Positions 45,051 to 55,532 of a stretch of DNA of 64,000 bases are shown here, in pieces. Position 1 is the stretch's first letter; each line of letters opens with the position of its first letter. Source of the DNA: Pomphorhynchus laevis (Eukaryota; Acanthocephala; Palaeacanthocephala; Echinorhynchida; Pomphorhynchidae); contig WNNJ02003241.1 in the NCBI GenBank assembly GCA_012934845.2, positions 1 through 64,000 of the forward strand. The letters are read 5' to 3'. The notes beneath the pieces were generated by a model that was given only the letters and a program-made list of their open reading frames with translations, had not been told where the DNA came from and made no database searches. The translations under genes and the position numbers were made by a program.

Positions 45051-46682
45051 CAATAGTCTTTGGAATCATTGAATTTTGGCTGTATAAAGAACGTTAATTT
45101 CCATATTTTTCACTTTATAATATTTACTATAAAACCCAAATTAGAAATTTTAATTCTGGTCAGAATTTTTGACACTTTAAAAACAAATAGATTAAAAACT
45201 TACTAATTAAAATCACTAATCTGAAAATAATATATTTTTGTGTATTTTTAATCAATTTCACAGATTAAAAATTAGTTTCAAAAATTAAAAATTAATTTCT
45301 TATAAAAAATAATAACTTACTTGTATTTATCGTATAACTGATTTACAAAATTTGGAATTAATGATTGTTTAAGCCAGTTTACATGTTCTATAGAATTCGA
45401 TCTAAACAATAGCATTAAAATTAAAAAAAATTATACTTTACATCGTACATATCTAAAAAAAGAATTAATTAATCTCTTAATTAATCTCTTAATTAATTAA
45501 GAATCATATTAATCTCTTTTAGTTAAATTTAAAATAGAATTTATTTAAATTATTCACTTTAAAAAGTGTAAAAGACTAAAATAATATAACCTTTTTTTGG
45601 CAAACTGCTTTCTACCTGAAGTCTCAGTAACATAATGGAAACATATGATCATAGGGATCTTGTAATGTTCGGTGGTATTTCGAATTGCAATAGTTACATT
45701 ACATTTTGAGATTTATTTAAACATTTTAAGAGTGGTGTACATCAAAATATCTACGGCAACATTATTTTTATTTAATTTGTAAATTTTCCATAGAATTGAA
45801 ATATGGAAAAATAATTTGTAAATTGTACAATTAATAATAAAATATTTCATTAGTTGGCTCTTTCTCCGAGAAAGATAATAATAGTTTTGCTCGGAGAAAG
45901 ATGCATTTAATGATTGCATTCTCTCCTAACGCAATTTTAAAAGAAATAAAATATTTGAAAAAATAAAAGATCGTTTATCCTTATTATCTACAAAGATCCA
46001 TATTTTCTTGACGAAGAATTTAAACATGCAGCTAACTCTACTCGCTTCAGATACTTTTAATAAAATAGCTCAATTTTGGCCTGTAGAATTAATAAAATGT
46101 CACTTTACTTTCAAAAACAAAAACTAGGTGTACCTTGTTTTTATGAAAATATATATTTTAAGTCTCTATATAGTTCTAGTATAGTCATAAAGCCTCAACG
46201 TGGACGTCTACTGCTTAAACATTCCTTGATTTTTGATAATTAAAAAAGTTGTAAATACTCACAGCATTGGTACACAAAATACCTTTTATAGTTAAAATTA
46301 ACTGGTCTAACACACATGACTGACGAGTTCCGTTGTAAGCTAACCGACGTGTATTGCTAGACTACAGGTAAAGTGACCATAGTGAGATCAATATAAATTA
46401 CACATACTTTTTAATTTCGTAATAAATTTGTGCATATACTATTTTATCATAATATTGTCTTCTAAAATCGAGCTTGTCACGAATAAACGTGGCCACGTTT
46501 GTTACTGTGTAATAGAATATTCTAATATTTCATTAATAATAAATTATCGTTGGATTATTTTAATTCCAACAAATTAAAGTATAATGTTAAAGATTATTTT
46601 TAAAAGAGAACATCACAATTTATAAGCTGTTTTCGCCTTTTATTGATCACACGAATAAAACTTAAAGTGTCAAATTACTTAC

Positions 46683-46909
46683 CCTTTAAGATTATCGTTA
46701 TGTTTGGCTACATATTCATTATCTTCAGAATAAGCTGAGTTGTCGGTATCGCCAAAGAGGTCAGCATTGTCGTTTTGGTCGTTTGAAGTATATCTCGGAA
46801 TAAATTTATATTTCCCGCTTATTACAGTGATAAGCAAAGCAATTAAAGCAATTACCGATTTAATATACATTGCTTGGTATCTATAACGATTAAGTTGAAA
46901 AAAAAACAT
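46683..46909 (-). CDS. EMI-FAS1 protein, exon 1 (signal peptide)
   Basis: ATG at 46907-46909; a second in-frame ATG at 46868-46870 gives a more conventional signal peptide (MYIKSVIALIALLITVISG). An acidic, Asn-rich linker follows (SNDQNDNADLFGDTDNSAYS). The donor is a strong GTAAGT. The exon ends after two bases of a Gly codon (phase 2), which matches exon 2 at 37764. The 8.9-kb intron makes this link the least certain of the model, but signal peptide, strand and phase all agree. Confidence 0.6.
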
Positions 46910-47439
46910 TTTAGTGATTTTTGAGAGGTTTAATTTCGAATTTATGCTTAATAATCAAAATCACAACGTACATTTAAAATATTCGTCAACAAACGTGATT
47001 GAAATTAGTTTTGCTTTATTTATTAGAGTAACTTTGAATTTTTAAAATGCTGATAAGTTTAATTATTTTTTAAAGGAATTCGTTGGGTAGAATAATTTGC
47101 ACAATACCAAAATATCATTCCGTTACATGTTCATAGCCAAACGTCAACATTTTGGCGTTTTAAAATTAGTCAGAATTTTAGAACACGGGAGGCCAGATTT
47201 GATACGATGAAATTTTGGTTAAGCTAAATATTTATATTTATATTAAAAATTTATATCTTAAGGTCTAAGAAACTAATGGCATTATCATAATAGTATGCGT
47301 TGGAATTCTTCCGTATATTAAAGACTATTTGTATTATTGAGTCACGTAATAATTGAAAATTGAGTATAAATTATTATAAATTACGTTTTCTTGTGTATTA
47401 TATTTAGCATTGGTAAATATTTTTGTTGTGAGAAACAGA
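46910..47439. other. Upstream region of the FAS1 gene
   Basis: AT-rich; no defined promoter element can be called. Confidence 0.4.
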
Positions 47440-48080
47440 ATGGTTCAGTGTATTGTTAAAAAAGTGGTCGCTATTGTCACTATCGTTGATTTTAAAAAGG
47501 CATTTGACTTTGCAAATCTAGATCTACTCTTTATGAAGTTTGCTTAAAATTTAAATAAAGCAGGTCACACTGTATATTTGATGGACTCGAATTTTCTTCA
47601 CGCTTTACAGCTGACAGAGGAGTGTTGCAGGAAGATCCTTTGAGTTCATTACTCTTTTAATGTATTTTATGGACCAACAATCGACATTGCATGAACTATT
47701 TGGTGATTTAATTTCTGTTCTCTACACGAACGATATAGTCATTTTCGCAAAAGAACTTGTAAGGCGCAAGTAGTAATAAACATATCAAATGTATTAATCG
47801 TTTAAAATGCTTATTTTTACAAAGTCAGATAAAATTTCGAAAGGGTGATCCACTTTGCCGTGATGGCAAATTGAACCTCAACGGGAATGACCAAGAATTA
47901 GGCTTGGCTACGGCACGCGCGGCTCATTAAGGCTCTTTATCTTTTAATAAAGCACTTAAATATTTCAAGTTGATATTGCTCCCAACAATAAGATATGGTC
48001 TTCTTGCCATGAGTCATTTCGGTTCAGCGAATTTCCGTGAATTTAATAAATTTAATTAGTGGTTTACCAAATGCTAAGTA
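47440..48080 (+). pseudogene. LINE RT relic
   Basis: Broken frames with IVDFKKAFDFANLDLL (motif A, near 47485), RGVLQEDPLSSLLF (motif B, near 47617), FRKGDPLCRDGKLNLNG and FKLILLPTIRYGLLAMS, FGSANFREFNKF. It resembles the LINE at 26.0 kb (VDFKKAFDSVNRE, FRKGGRLCSHDEISLN, MLLPILSYALSAIW). Heavily decayed. Confidence 0.7.
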
Positions 48081-49002
48081 GAAGTATAAGGCTTAAATAT
48101 AAAGCTTAAATGGGTTAATAATATTCTCTTCAACATTACATATTTTTACAAAAATATTTCAAATACTAACGTATAAGAAAAGATAAAAATGAAGCATCCG
48201 AATTAATGATATGTTAAATAATATTAAATATGATATTTCACATATTTCACTTATGTATTAAATGTACATGTCATCTTATCAGGTGATTGTAGCAACAGCA
48301 ACATAGCGTTAAAGATACGAGCGGCAAAAGCCTTGAACAATGATAACACTAAACTTAAAAGCAATGTTATGCACGAGTGTTTTTGTAATTGACGATATAA
48401 GGATTAATACTATAGATTTTGGTGTATAGAGAAATAGACTGTTTAATCGTTGTTTCGTTGTTTTGTAACACGATAGTGATAAGATTGATTTTTTTCAGAT
48501 GAGTAGATTGGCCCTGTGGATTTCGCTTGTTCAAGATGTGACCACTGATCTACATTAATTATATTTTACAATTAAATAACAAAAATAATATTAGAATTTC
48601 GCTAAAATAGCTAATAACATAAAGCTTCGCTCATTTGAAACTTTACATGATTATATAAATTCTGTCGTGGTTGAAATAACCTAGAAGTATTCAAATTAAT
48701 TATTAGGTTAATTATTAATTAATTATTAATAATTAATTAATAAACGTATCATTTGACACAACAAACGTATCATTTGACAAAAAACACAATATATTATATT
48801 ATTGAAATACTTATATCGACCTGAAAAATATTAAAAATAACCATTAAAATTCGCCATTATAAATCCAAATTGTAAATGTCATTTAGATTCAAACTATTTG
48901 GTATTTGAATTTAAAATTTTAATATCTAAATAAAAAATTGATTAATTGGTCAATAATATTATAAAATCAATAATATCAATAATATTCACAAGGATGTGAA
49001 GC
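48081..49002. other. AT-rich stretch without recognised genes
   Basis: No supported gene; small AATTAATTATTAATT palindromic runs near 48700. Confidence 0.5.
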
Positions 49003-49445
49003 GATCTGAAGTTAGCTGTTAGCATATCTGAAGTTAGCAGTCAGCAGATCTGAAGTTAGTAGTCAGCAGATCTGTAGTTAGCAGTCAACGGATCTTAAGT
49101 TAGCAGTCATCAGATCTGAAGTTAGTAGTCAGCAGATCTGTAGTAAGCAGTCGACAGATCTAAAGTTAGCAGTCATCAGATCTGAAGTTAGTAGTCAGCA
49201 GATCTGTAGTTAGCAGTCAACAGATATGTAGTTAGCAGTCAACATATCTGTAATTAGCAGTTAGCAAATTTGAAGTGAGCTGTCAACAGATCTGAAGTTG
49301 GCAGTCAACTGATCTGAAGTTAGAAATCAAAAGATCTGAAGTTAGCTGTCAACAGATCTGTAGTTAGAAGTCAACAGATCTGAAGTTAGCAGTCAACAGA
49401 TCTGAAGTTAGCAGTCAACAGATCTAAAATTTGCTTGTCAGCCGA
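49003..49445. repeat. 22-bp minisatellite
   Basis: About 20 units close to AGATCTGAAGTTAGCAGTCA followed by AC, with point variants (TAGT, TCAG, ATGT). The palindrome AGATCT recurs once per unit. No frame stays open. Confidence 0.9.
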
Positions 49446-50859
49446 TATCAATAATATTAATATAATAGCTAATAATTTGGATGTTCAGTCTTTACTTAAA
49501 TCATTTGATGCTGTATTTATATATCATAAAATGTATATCATTTAATTTTTAAATCAAGGGATATTTATACCACTAAGAATGCAAAGTCACATTTTTGCTG
49601 GTTCAAGACAACCAAATATGAACCAAATTTTATTTGTTCTTGATCACATCAAAATTGAATTTTTTAGTGGGGTGGGTAAGAACTCGGATTTGCAATTAAG
49701 CAAATACAATAAATTTGAAAGGTTAACGATTAAGCATTTAATTTTTAGTCATAAAATCTTGATCAATATGTCATGATGATAATTCCGATGTTTAATAAAA
49801 TCAAAATAATTTTCAATCAATAATTTTCAAGCTAATTTTAAAGCAAGTTTAATACATGTTAACTTTTTCTTATAATTTTAGAATATACAAAACATCAAAA
49901 TATTATTTAAAAAGTAAAATTATTAAGCGTAACATTTTTTGGATGGATAATACTACATTACTTTTTACATTATAATACTACATTATATTAAATCATAGGA
50001 ATGCGATAAAACATTATCCATGAGATTTAATATTAATACATTATTTTAAATCATGTTGTAAGCATATGAATATAACATAACTGACTATTGCAATAGTCGA
50101 AAATTTGTAAAAAATAATTTTATATTTTATTATCCTTCTCGATGTTTAAACACCCTGAACAATTTAAGAGCACATCAAACGCATCATTGGACATTTTTAC
50201 AAATAAATAAATACTACTATGATCATTATCTTACTACTCTGAATTATTTAAAACTATTTAATTATAACTACTATTTAATTATACTACTATGATTTTAAAT
50301 CATAGTAGTTAGATTAAACATTACCACGTCATTTTAAATGATCAAGTAATTATATTAAACATTTCTCTATTATCTTAAATCATATTGTAATAAGATAAGA
50401 CAAAGTAATGTGACAATAATATTTTAATATGATGATAATAATGATAAAATAATGACATTATAATAATATCACTAGTACATAATTTTAAATAATTATAAAA
50501 ATAATTAATTACTACTATAATTATATAGTAGTAATACTCTCACTAATAATTATAATTATAATTAATTATATATAATTATCACTATAATTATCTCACTAAT
50601 ATTATAATATACATCATAATAATGACATTTATTATATTATAATAACATTATAATAATATTCACTAGTACATACTTTTAAATGATTATAATTTTAGCTACA
50701 TAATTTTAGTGAGATTAAACATTAAACTAAAAATGTATAAGTAACTTTAATCGGATTTATTTTAAATTAAAGAGTAACAAGATTAAAACATTACTACATC
50801 ATTATTTTATCATAATGATAAAATTGTGAGAATAAATATTATTACATCATTTTTAGTAA
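49446..50859. other. AT-rich stretch without recognised genes
   Basis: A 65-codon frame (49579-49776) has no recognised motif. ATAATTATA runs dominate 50450-50650. CTACTATGATTTTAAATCAT near 50285 is palindromic. Confidence 0.5.
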
Positions 50860-51225
50860 TAAATCAAATCAGCTAACTGAGTCTACGTATTTAATATAAT
50901 TATAAACATAAACAAAACATAATAATGCTAAATCAAAATTTAATAATTAAATAATAAAATTAATAATTGTTTTTAGATTTTCTATAATTTAAATCAAGTT
51001 AAAATAAAAAATTGAAATTTAAAATAAACGTCATTTTTATGAATTGACTAATAAATAACAGACGTTGTATCAGAATAAGAATTAGAGGTCATCAGGAGGA
51101 ACTGCTATGCTATCAGGTTTCGGCCCCTAACTCCTCTACCCAACATAGCAGCGGGGCCAAATACATGCTAATGATGTATTTCCTCTGAAATAACTATCTA
51201 GTATCTTATTCTAATACAAAGTATA
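50860..51225 (-). mobile_element. PLE-N 3' untranslated region and terminus
   Basis: From the RT stop leftwards: an AT-rich lead, the GC-rich block at 51086-51190 (arms CTGCTATG and CATAGCAG, with GGGGCC and TAGAGGAGTTAGGGG), and an end at about 50870 marked by AAATACGTAGACTCAGTTAG. The same end signature occurs at 34830, 54680, 55325, 55545, 61760 and 63120. Confidence 0.75.
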
Positions 51226-53484
51226 TTATTTATTATCCATCCATAAAAATTTGCCACTTAAGAGTTTAAATTTATTCTTTATATTATTGTGTTGATTTAT
51301 ATATTTTACTATTTTCTGCTTGATGTTATTTTTATAGTAACCTAGTTTAAAATATGTATCTATTAAATTATTTAAATGATTTTGAAGAAAGCCAATATCA
51401 TTACATATTGTTGCAATTCTTAAAATTTCATTATTTAATGTATTATATTTTATATTATATGGTATGCATGAATGCTCATGCAAAAATATGTTTCTTGTAA
51501 ATTTAAATATGTCATCTTTACGATATAAATTAATAGTAGTTTTAGTTAATGTTAATTTAATGTTCATATCTAGATATACACCTTCTTTATCATTAATATT
51601 GGTTTTGTTAAGAATAAGGCTTTCTGGATAAATGTGCTCACTAATTGAATAAAAATTATTAGAATTAAATACACATATATCATCAATGTATCGAAACATA
51701 TATTTCATATATTTATATTGTTTAGATTTAGTTTTTACACAGTTATGAACAAATTCATATTCTATAAAGCTTAAAAACAAGTCAGCTATAATTGGGCTAC
51801 TATTACCACCCATTGGAACACCTTTTACTTGTCTAAATATAGATGTCCCTACTTTTAAATAATTTTGATTTATCAAAATATTTAAGGATTCTATTAATTC
51901 AATTTTATCCATATATTTATATTTATTTGATGGTTTAATTTTTGTTAGATAGGCGTTATAATTATTATAACATATATATGTATATCTTTTTCCGAATATA
52001 AGATTAATTAATTTTACTAACGCTTCTTTAATATCTACTAAATCTAGATTTGTATAAAGCGTACTAAAATCGTATGTATTTATATTTTGAAAATTTATTC
52101 CTTTTGTCTGTTCTAAAAATTCTTTTGTAGAATTAATACTGAAATAGTGTTTTATACCAGTATTAATTTCGATTACCTTGCAATATTTTTTAAAGTGTGC
52201 TTTAATTACTTTAAGTATTTTATTCATATAGACAGAAAGTGGTTTTAATGTACATTTAAACGCACTACATATGAACCTAGGTTTTATTGGATTTTTATGT
52301 AATTTTGGATTCCAATATAATATAGGTATAGTTTTATTATCTGATTCAACCTTTATACCCTTTTTATCCATTATAGAACAGTGACTTGTAATAATTGTTT
52401 CTAAACTCAACTCACTACGTTCATATGTTGGATTTACATTTAAATCATTAGAATTAACCTCTTTCATTAGTATATCATAATAAAGCTTTTTGCATATGAA
52501 GACAAAGTTATTACTAGCTTTATCAATAGTTGTTATTATATAGTTATCCTTTAATTTAGTAAGTTCTTTATACATATCTTTATTAATTTTATCTTTCCTT
52601 TTATAATTGTTTGTTATTTTCATTTTATTTTTAATTTTATCAAATATATAATCTTTCCAAATTTTTATCTTAGATATATTCGAGCTTTCACTATTAATCA
52701 GCTTACTAAAGTAATCATTTAAGTTATTATATAACGAATTGTAAATTTTATTTTTGTCGTTGTTATTTAATCTATATTTATACCCTTTTGATAGCAGCTT
52801 TCTTAATTCACAATTTTCAATTAATTCTAGATTATGGGTACATATATGTTCATTTATTTTATCAAAACTAAGACTTTTACAATTGCATTCTGTTTCCATT
52901 ATGTTTCTAATATTATCGTTACATATTGATTTTAATTCTTTATTATAATTACAAATTTTTCGTCCTAATGGTGGTAGGAGTTTATACCTTATTTTAGGAA
53001 TATATTTACTTAAATCTGACCCTATTATTTCTTTACTTTTAGAATTATTTAAAAGTCCGGCTATATTTATGTTATCTATACATTTATTAATGAAGTTTAT
53101 GGTTAATGTATATTTTCTATTGTTATTATTAACATTTATTGTACGATTATAGTATTTTGTATTACAATAACTGTCTATTATACAACTTAGCCTATCATAG
53201 TCGTTAATTAATTTTTGATTTATTGAACATATGATATCTTTAGAAAAACTTCTTATATTTACATAAAGATCTTTCAGCTTATTATCTCTTAAAAGTTGTT
53301 TTAATATTTCAAATCGTTCATTTATATACATGTCTTTTTTAATATTTTTAACTCTATTTTTCCTATTCCTTTTATCAACATGACTTCTTGGTTTTCGTTT
53401 AACCGGATTATTATAATATAGTTGTTTATTATTTAAGTGATGAAATATAATATATAGTAATGACTTTACACAGTACTCCTTCAT
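51226..53484 (-). CDS. PLE-N reverse transcriptase, open frame
   Basis: 752-codon frame, the most complete PLE-N RT here. N-terminal region basic (KRKPRSHVDKRNRKNRV). RT motifs: IITTIDKASNNFVFICKK, YWNPKLHKNPIKPRFICS, motif A TYDFSTLYTNLD, motif B GVPMGGNSSPIIADLFLSF, catalytic YIDD at 51679-51690 (FRYIDDICVFN), YLDMNIKLTLTKTTINLY and KDDIFKFTRN, then thumb and the end FLWMDNK. There is no GIY-YIG domain after the RT; in the 59-kb copy it lies before it. An in-frame stop lies just upstream of the ATG, so this copy either lost its endonuclease by 5' truncation or expresses the RT alone. The extreme Asn/Lys/Ile content reflects AT bias. PLE family, Naiad-like. Confidence 0.85.
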   Translation of the reverse strand: MKEYCVKSLLYIIFHHLNNKQLYYNNPVKRKPRSHVDKRNRKNRVKNIKKDMYINERFEILKQLLRDNKLKDLYVNIRSFSKDIICSINQKLINDYDRLSCIIDSYCNTKYYNRTINVNNNNRKYTLTINFINKCIDNINIAGLLNNSKSKEIIGSDLSKYIPKIRYKLLPPLGRKICNYNKELKSICNDNIRNIMETECNCKSLSFDKINEHICTHNLELIENCELRKLLSKGYKYRLNNNDKNKIYNSLYNNLNDYFSKLINSESSNISKIKIWKDYIFDKIKNKMKITNNYKRKDKINKDMYKELTKLKDNYIITTIDKASNNFVFICKKLYYDILMKEVNSNDLNVNPTYERSELSLETIITSHCSIMDKKGIKVESDNKTIPILYWNPKLHKNPIKPRFICSAFKCTLKPLSVYMNKILKVIKAHFKKYCKVIEINTGIKHYFSINSTKEFLEQTKGINFQNINTYDFSTLYTNLDLVDIKEALVKLINLIFGKRYTYICYNNYNAYLTKIKPSNKYKYMDKIELIESLNILINQNYLKVGTSIFRQVKGVPMGGNSSPIIADLFLSFIEYEFVHNCVKTKSKQYKYMKYMFRYIDDICVFNSNNFYSISEHIYPESLILNKTNINDKEGVYLDMNIKLTLTKTTINLYRKDDIFKFTRNIFLHEHSCIPYNIKYNTLNNEILRIATICNDIGFLQNHLNNLIDTYFKLGYYKNNIKQKIVKYINQHNNIKNKFKLLSGKFLWMDNK

Positions 53485-54334
53485 AATAATATAATTAAAC
53501 GATAATCGTTTTATTATGTGAAAATAATTATCATTAATAATACTTAGTTACTGTTGAAAATAATTTAATTTGCAAATTCACTTACATTTACTAACTTTTA
53601 TCGTTTTATCGAAGCTAAAATGATAACTCGCATTTATGTTAACCCGTTGTATGCTACGGGTTATAATAACCCCATATATAAATTAATTAATTTTTTAAAT
53701 TATGCGTTTAATTAAACGAGTTTCTACATGTCATCGTACAATTTGTAATGAAAATATTATAACGATATGTATGGTGCTTTTTGAAAAAATGTGTCGTCTT
53801 AAATTTAATAAATTTCCAATGAATTATTAATTGAATGCTAAACGATTTGCACAATCGTTATTTTAAGAAACGTAAGAAAATATAGTTAACAAATGTATCA
53901 GCATTGACTAATAAAGTAGAAAATTAAACATCAATTAAACACGTGTAAACAATGACGAGACTTCACAATAAACATAACTCCTATTTACGAAAATTATTGT
54001 TATTTTTAAGATTTAAATATAAGAATAAAGTACAAAAATATAAAATTTGAATTTAGAAGCTAATCACGGCTGCCAAATATCATCTTTCTTTCGATGAAAG
54101 ATAATAAGTCGTTGCCATATTATCAGTGAGAAATCTGAAAATATGCATTATTAATACGTAATTATTATTTTTCTCTTATAAAACAAAATATTATTAAAAT
54201 TTGAAATTAATAATATAAGCCAACAAAATATTATTAAAATTTGAAATTTAAACTCTTCAAAATTTTTATAAATAATAAACAAAATGCTTTGTATTGGAAT
54301 AATAATCGAATTAATAATTAATAATAATCGAATT
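53485..54334. other. AT-rich stretch without recognised genes
   Basis: Nothing recognised. AACGATAATCGTT just upstream of the PLE-N frame is a small palindrome. Confidence 0.5.
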
Positions 54335-54700
54335 AATAATATAATCGAGGAAATACGTCATTAACATGTTTTTGGCCTTGCGCATATGTTAGGTCGAGAA
54401 ATTAGGGGCGAAGCCTGATAAAGTAGCAGTTCCTCCTGATGACCTCTTATCCTTATTCTGATAAAACGTCTGTTATGTATTAGTCAATTCGTAGAGATTG
54501 ACTTTTATTTAAAATTTCATTTTTTTAACTTGATATAAATAGAAATTGTACAAAATCTTATATAATTATAAGATTATTTATAATATTATTAATTATTAAT
54601 TATAATATTATAATATTTTATTATTAATTATTTAATTATAAGATTATTACTTCATTTTTATTTATATTTAGTGCAAATTCGTAGACTCAATTATCTGATC
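54335..54700 (+). mobile_element. PLE-N 3' end, solitary
   Basis: Diverged plus-strand copy of the 3' untranslated block (GAGAAATTAGGGGCGAAGCC, then GCAGTTCCTCCTGATGACC) with the terminal signature near 54675 (CGTAGACTCAATTATCTGAT). No coding sequence is attached. Confidence 0.75.
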
Positions 54701-55099
54701 TAACTAATATAGATGACTAATATTAATATTATAATAATACGTAATATTTATTTAAGTGGCAATATCTTTATCTTATAAAGAATATTTATAAACTAACCGT
54801 TTTAACATATTAAAAAAATATAAATTTCAAATTAAAAAAAAACTTAATTTTTAATATACCGATTAATAGGTAATTATCGTAATTAATAGGTTTTAGAGAT
54901 CATCAAGTGAAAGAGCAATAGTGTTAAGAATGAATTACTTAATGTGATTCTAACGCATTAAGCAATAATATAGATGACGTAATATTAATATTATAATAGA
55001 ATATTAGAATATTAATTAGGAGGATGTTTAAGGGAGACTGAAATGACTTGAATCGATGTGGTTGATGCAATAGTGTTAGAATGAATTTTGGAAGATGGC
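54701..55099. other. AT-rich spacer
   Basis: No gene recognised; simple TAATATTA sequence. Confidence 0.5.
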
Positions 55100-55320
55100 C
55101 AAAATTCTTTTTTGATTTATCTCCACTTAAATGCATCTAATTGCTTAAATTTGATACTTGAAAGATCAGGCCATATAACAGGTAGGGCGTAAATTATTAT
55201 GGGTTCTAGCATAACATTAAAGAATCGAAGGGCAACGTGAAATGAAAAAATTAAAGTTTTCGATATGCGTAAGTGGCCGATAATACTTTGATTTTGCTCA
55301 AAGTGGAAACGAATCAAATC
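55100..55320 (-). pseudogene. LINE C-terminal relic
   Basis: Minus-strand frame with ALRFFNVMLEPIIIYALPVI followed by WPDLSSIKFKQLDAFK. It aligns by eye with QYFHVMLLPILSYALSAIW and TANFAQIDKCK of the LINE at 26.0 kb. It ends against a PLE-N 3' terminal signature. Confidence 0.65.
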
Positions 55321-55532
55321 AGCTAATTGAGTCTACGTATTTAATATAATAATAAAATTAAATTAGCAATAAATAAAAATAAATAATAAAAATAAATAAT
55401 AAAAATAAATAATAAAAATAAATAAATAAAATTAATAATGCTATATCAATAAATCAAAATTTAATAGTTAGATAATAAATAATTATAAATAATTGCTATA
55501 AATTTTTTTAAAACAATACCCAATAATTGGAT
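55321..55532 (-). mobile_element. PLE-N 3' tip fragment
   Basis: Begins with CTAATTGAGTCTACGTATTT and continues with AATAAAAATAAATAATAAAA repeats. It is stacked directly against the next PLE-N copy, whose own signature starts near 55540, so two 3' tips stand in tandem. Confidence 0.65.

Larger units (their letters stand above)
37765..46682 (-). other. Intron 1 of the FAS1 gene (8.9 kb)
   Basis: Donor GTAAGT at 46677-46682, acceptor CTAG at 37765. It hosts a LINE (39.1-40.6 kb), a RLE-class relic (41.2-42.4 kb), small-repeat clusters (42.9-43.7 kb), a CR1-like LINE fragment (44.6 kb) and AT-rich filler. The remaining gaps (37.8-39.0, 43.7-44.55 and 45.05-46.6 kb) show no gene. Confidence 0.55.

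Noticed and set aside
51086-51190. Hammerhead in the PLE-N 3' block (it contains CTGATGA and GCCGAAACC)
   Set aside because: Strands can be paired as stem II and III, but only three bases would remain for stem I, and GAAA is not kept in the copies at 54.4 and 63.3 kb.
52754-52948. Hydrophobic 65-codon frame repeated near 9039, 11650, 13010 and 60177
   Set aside because: It is the antisense of one PLE-N segment and recurs only because that segment recurs.
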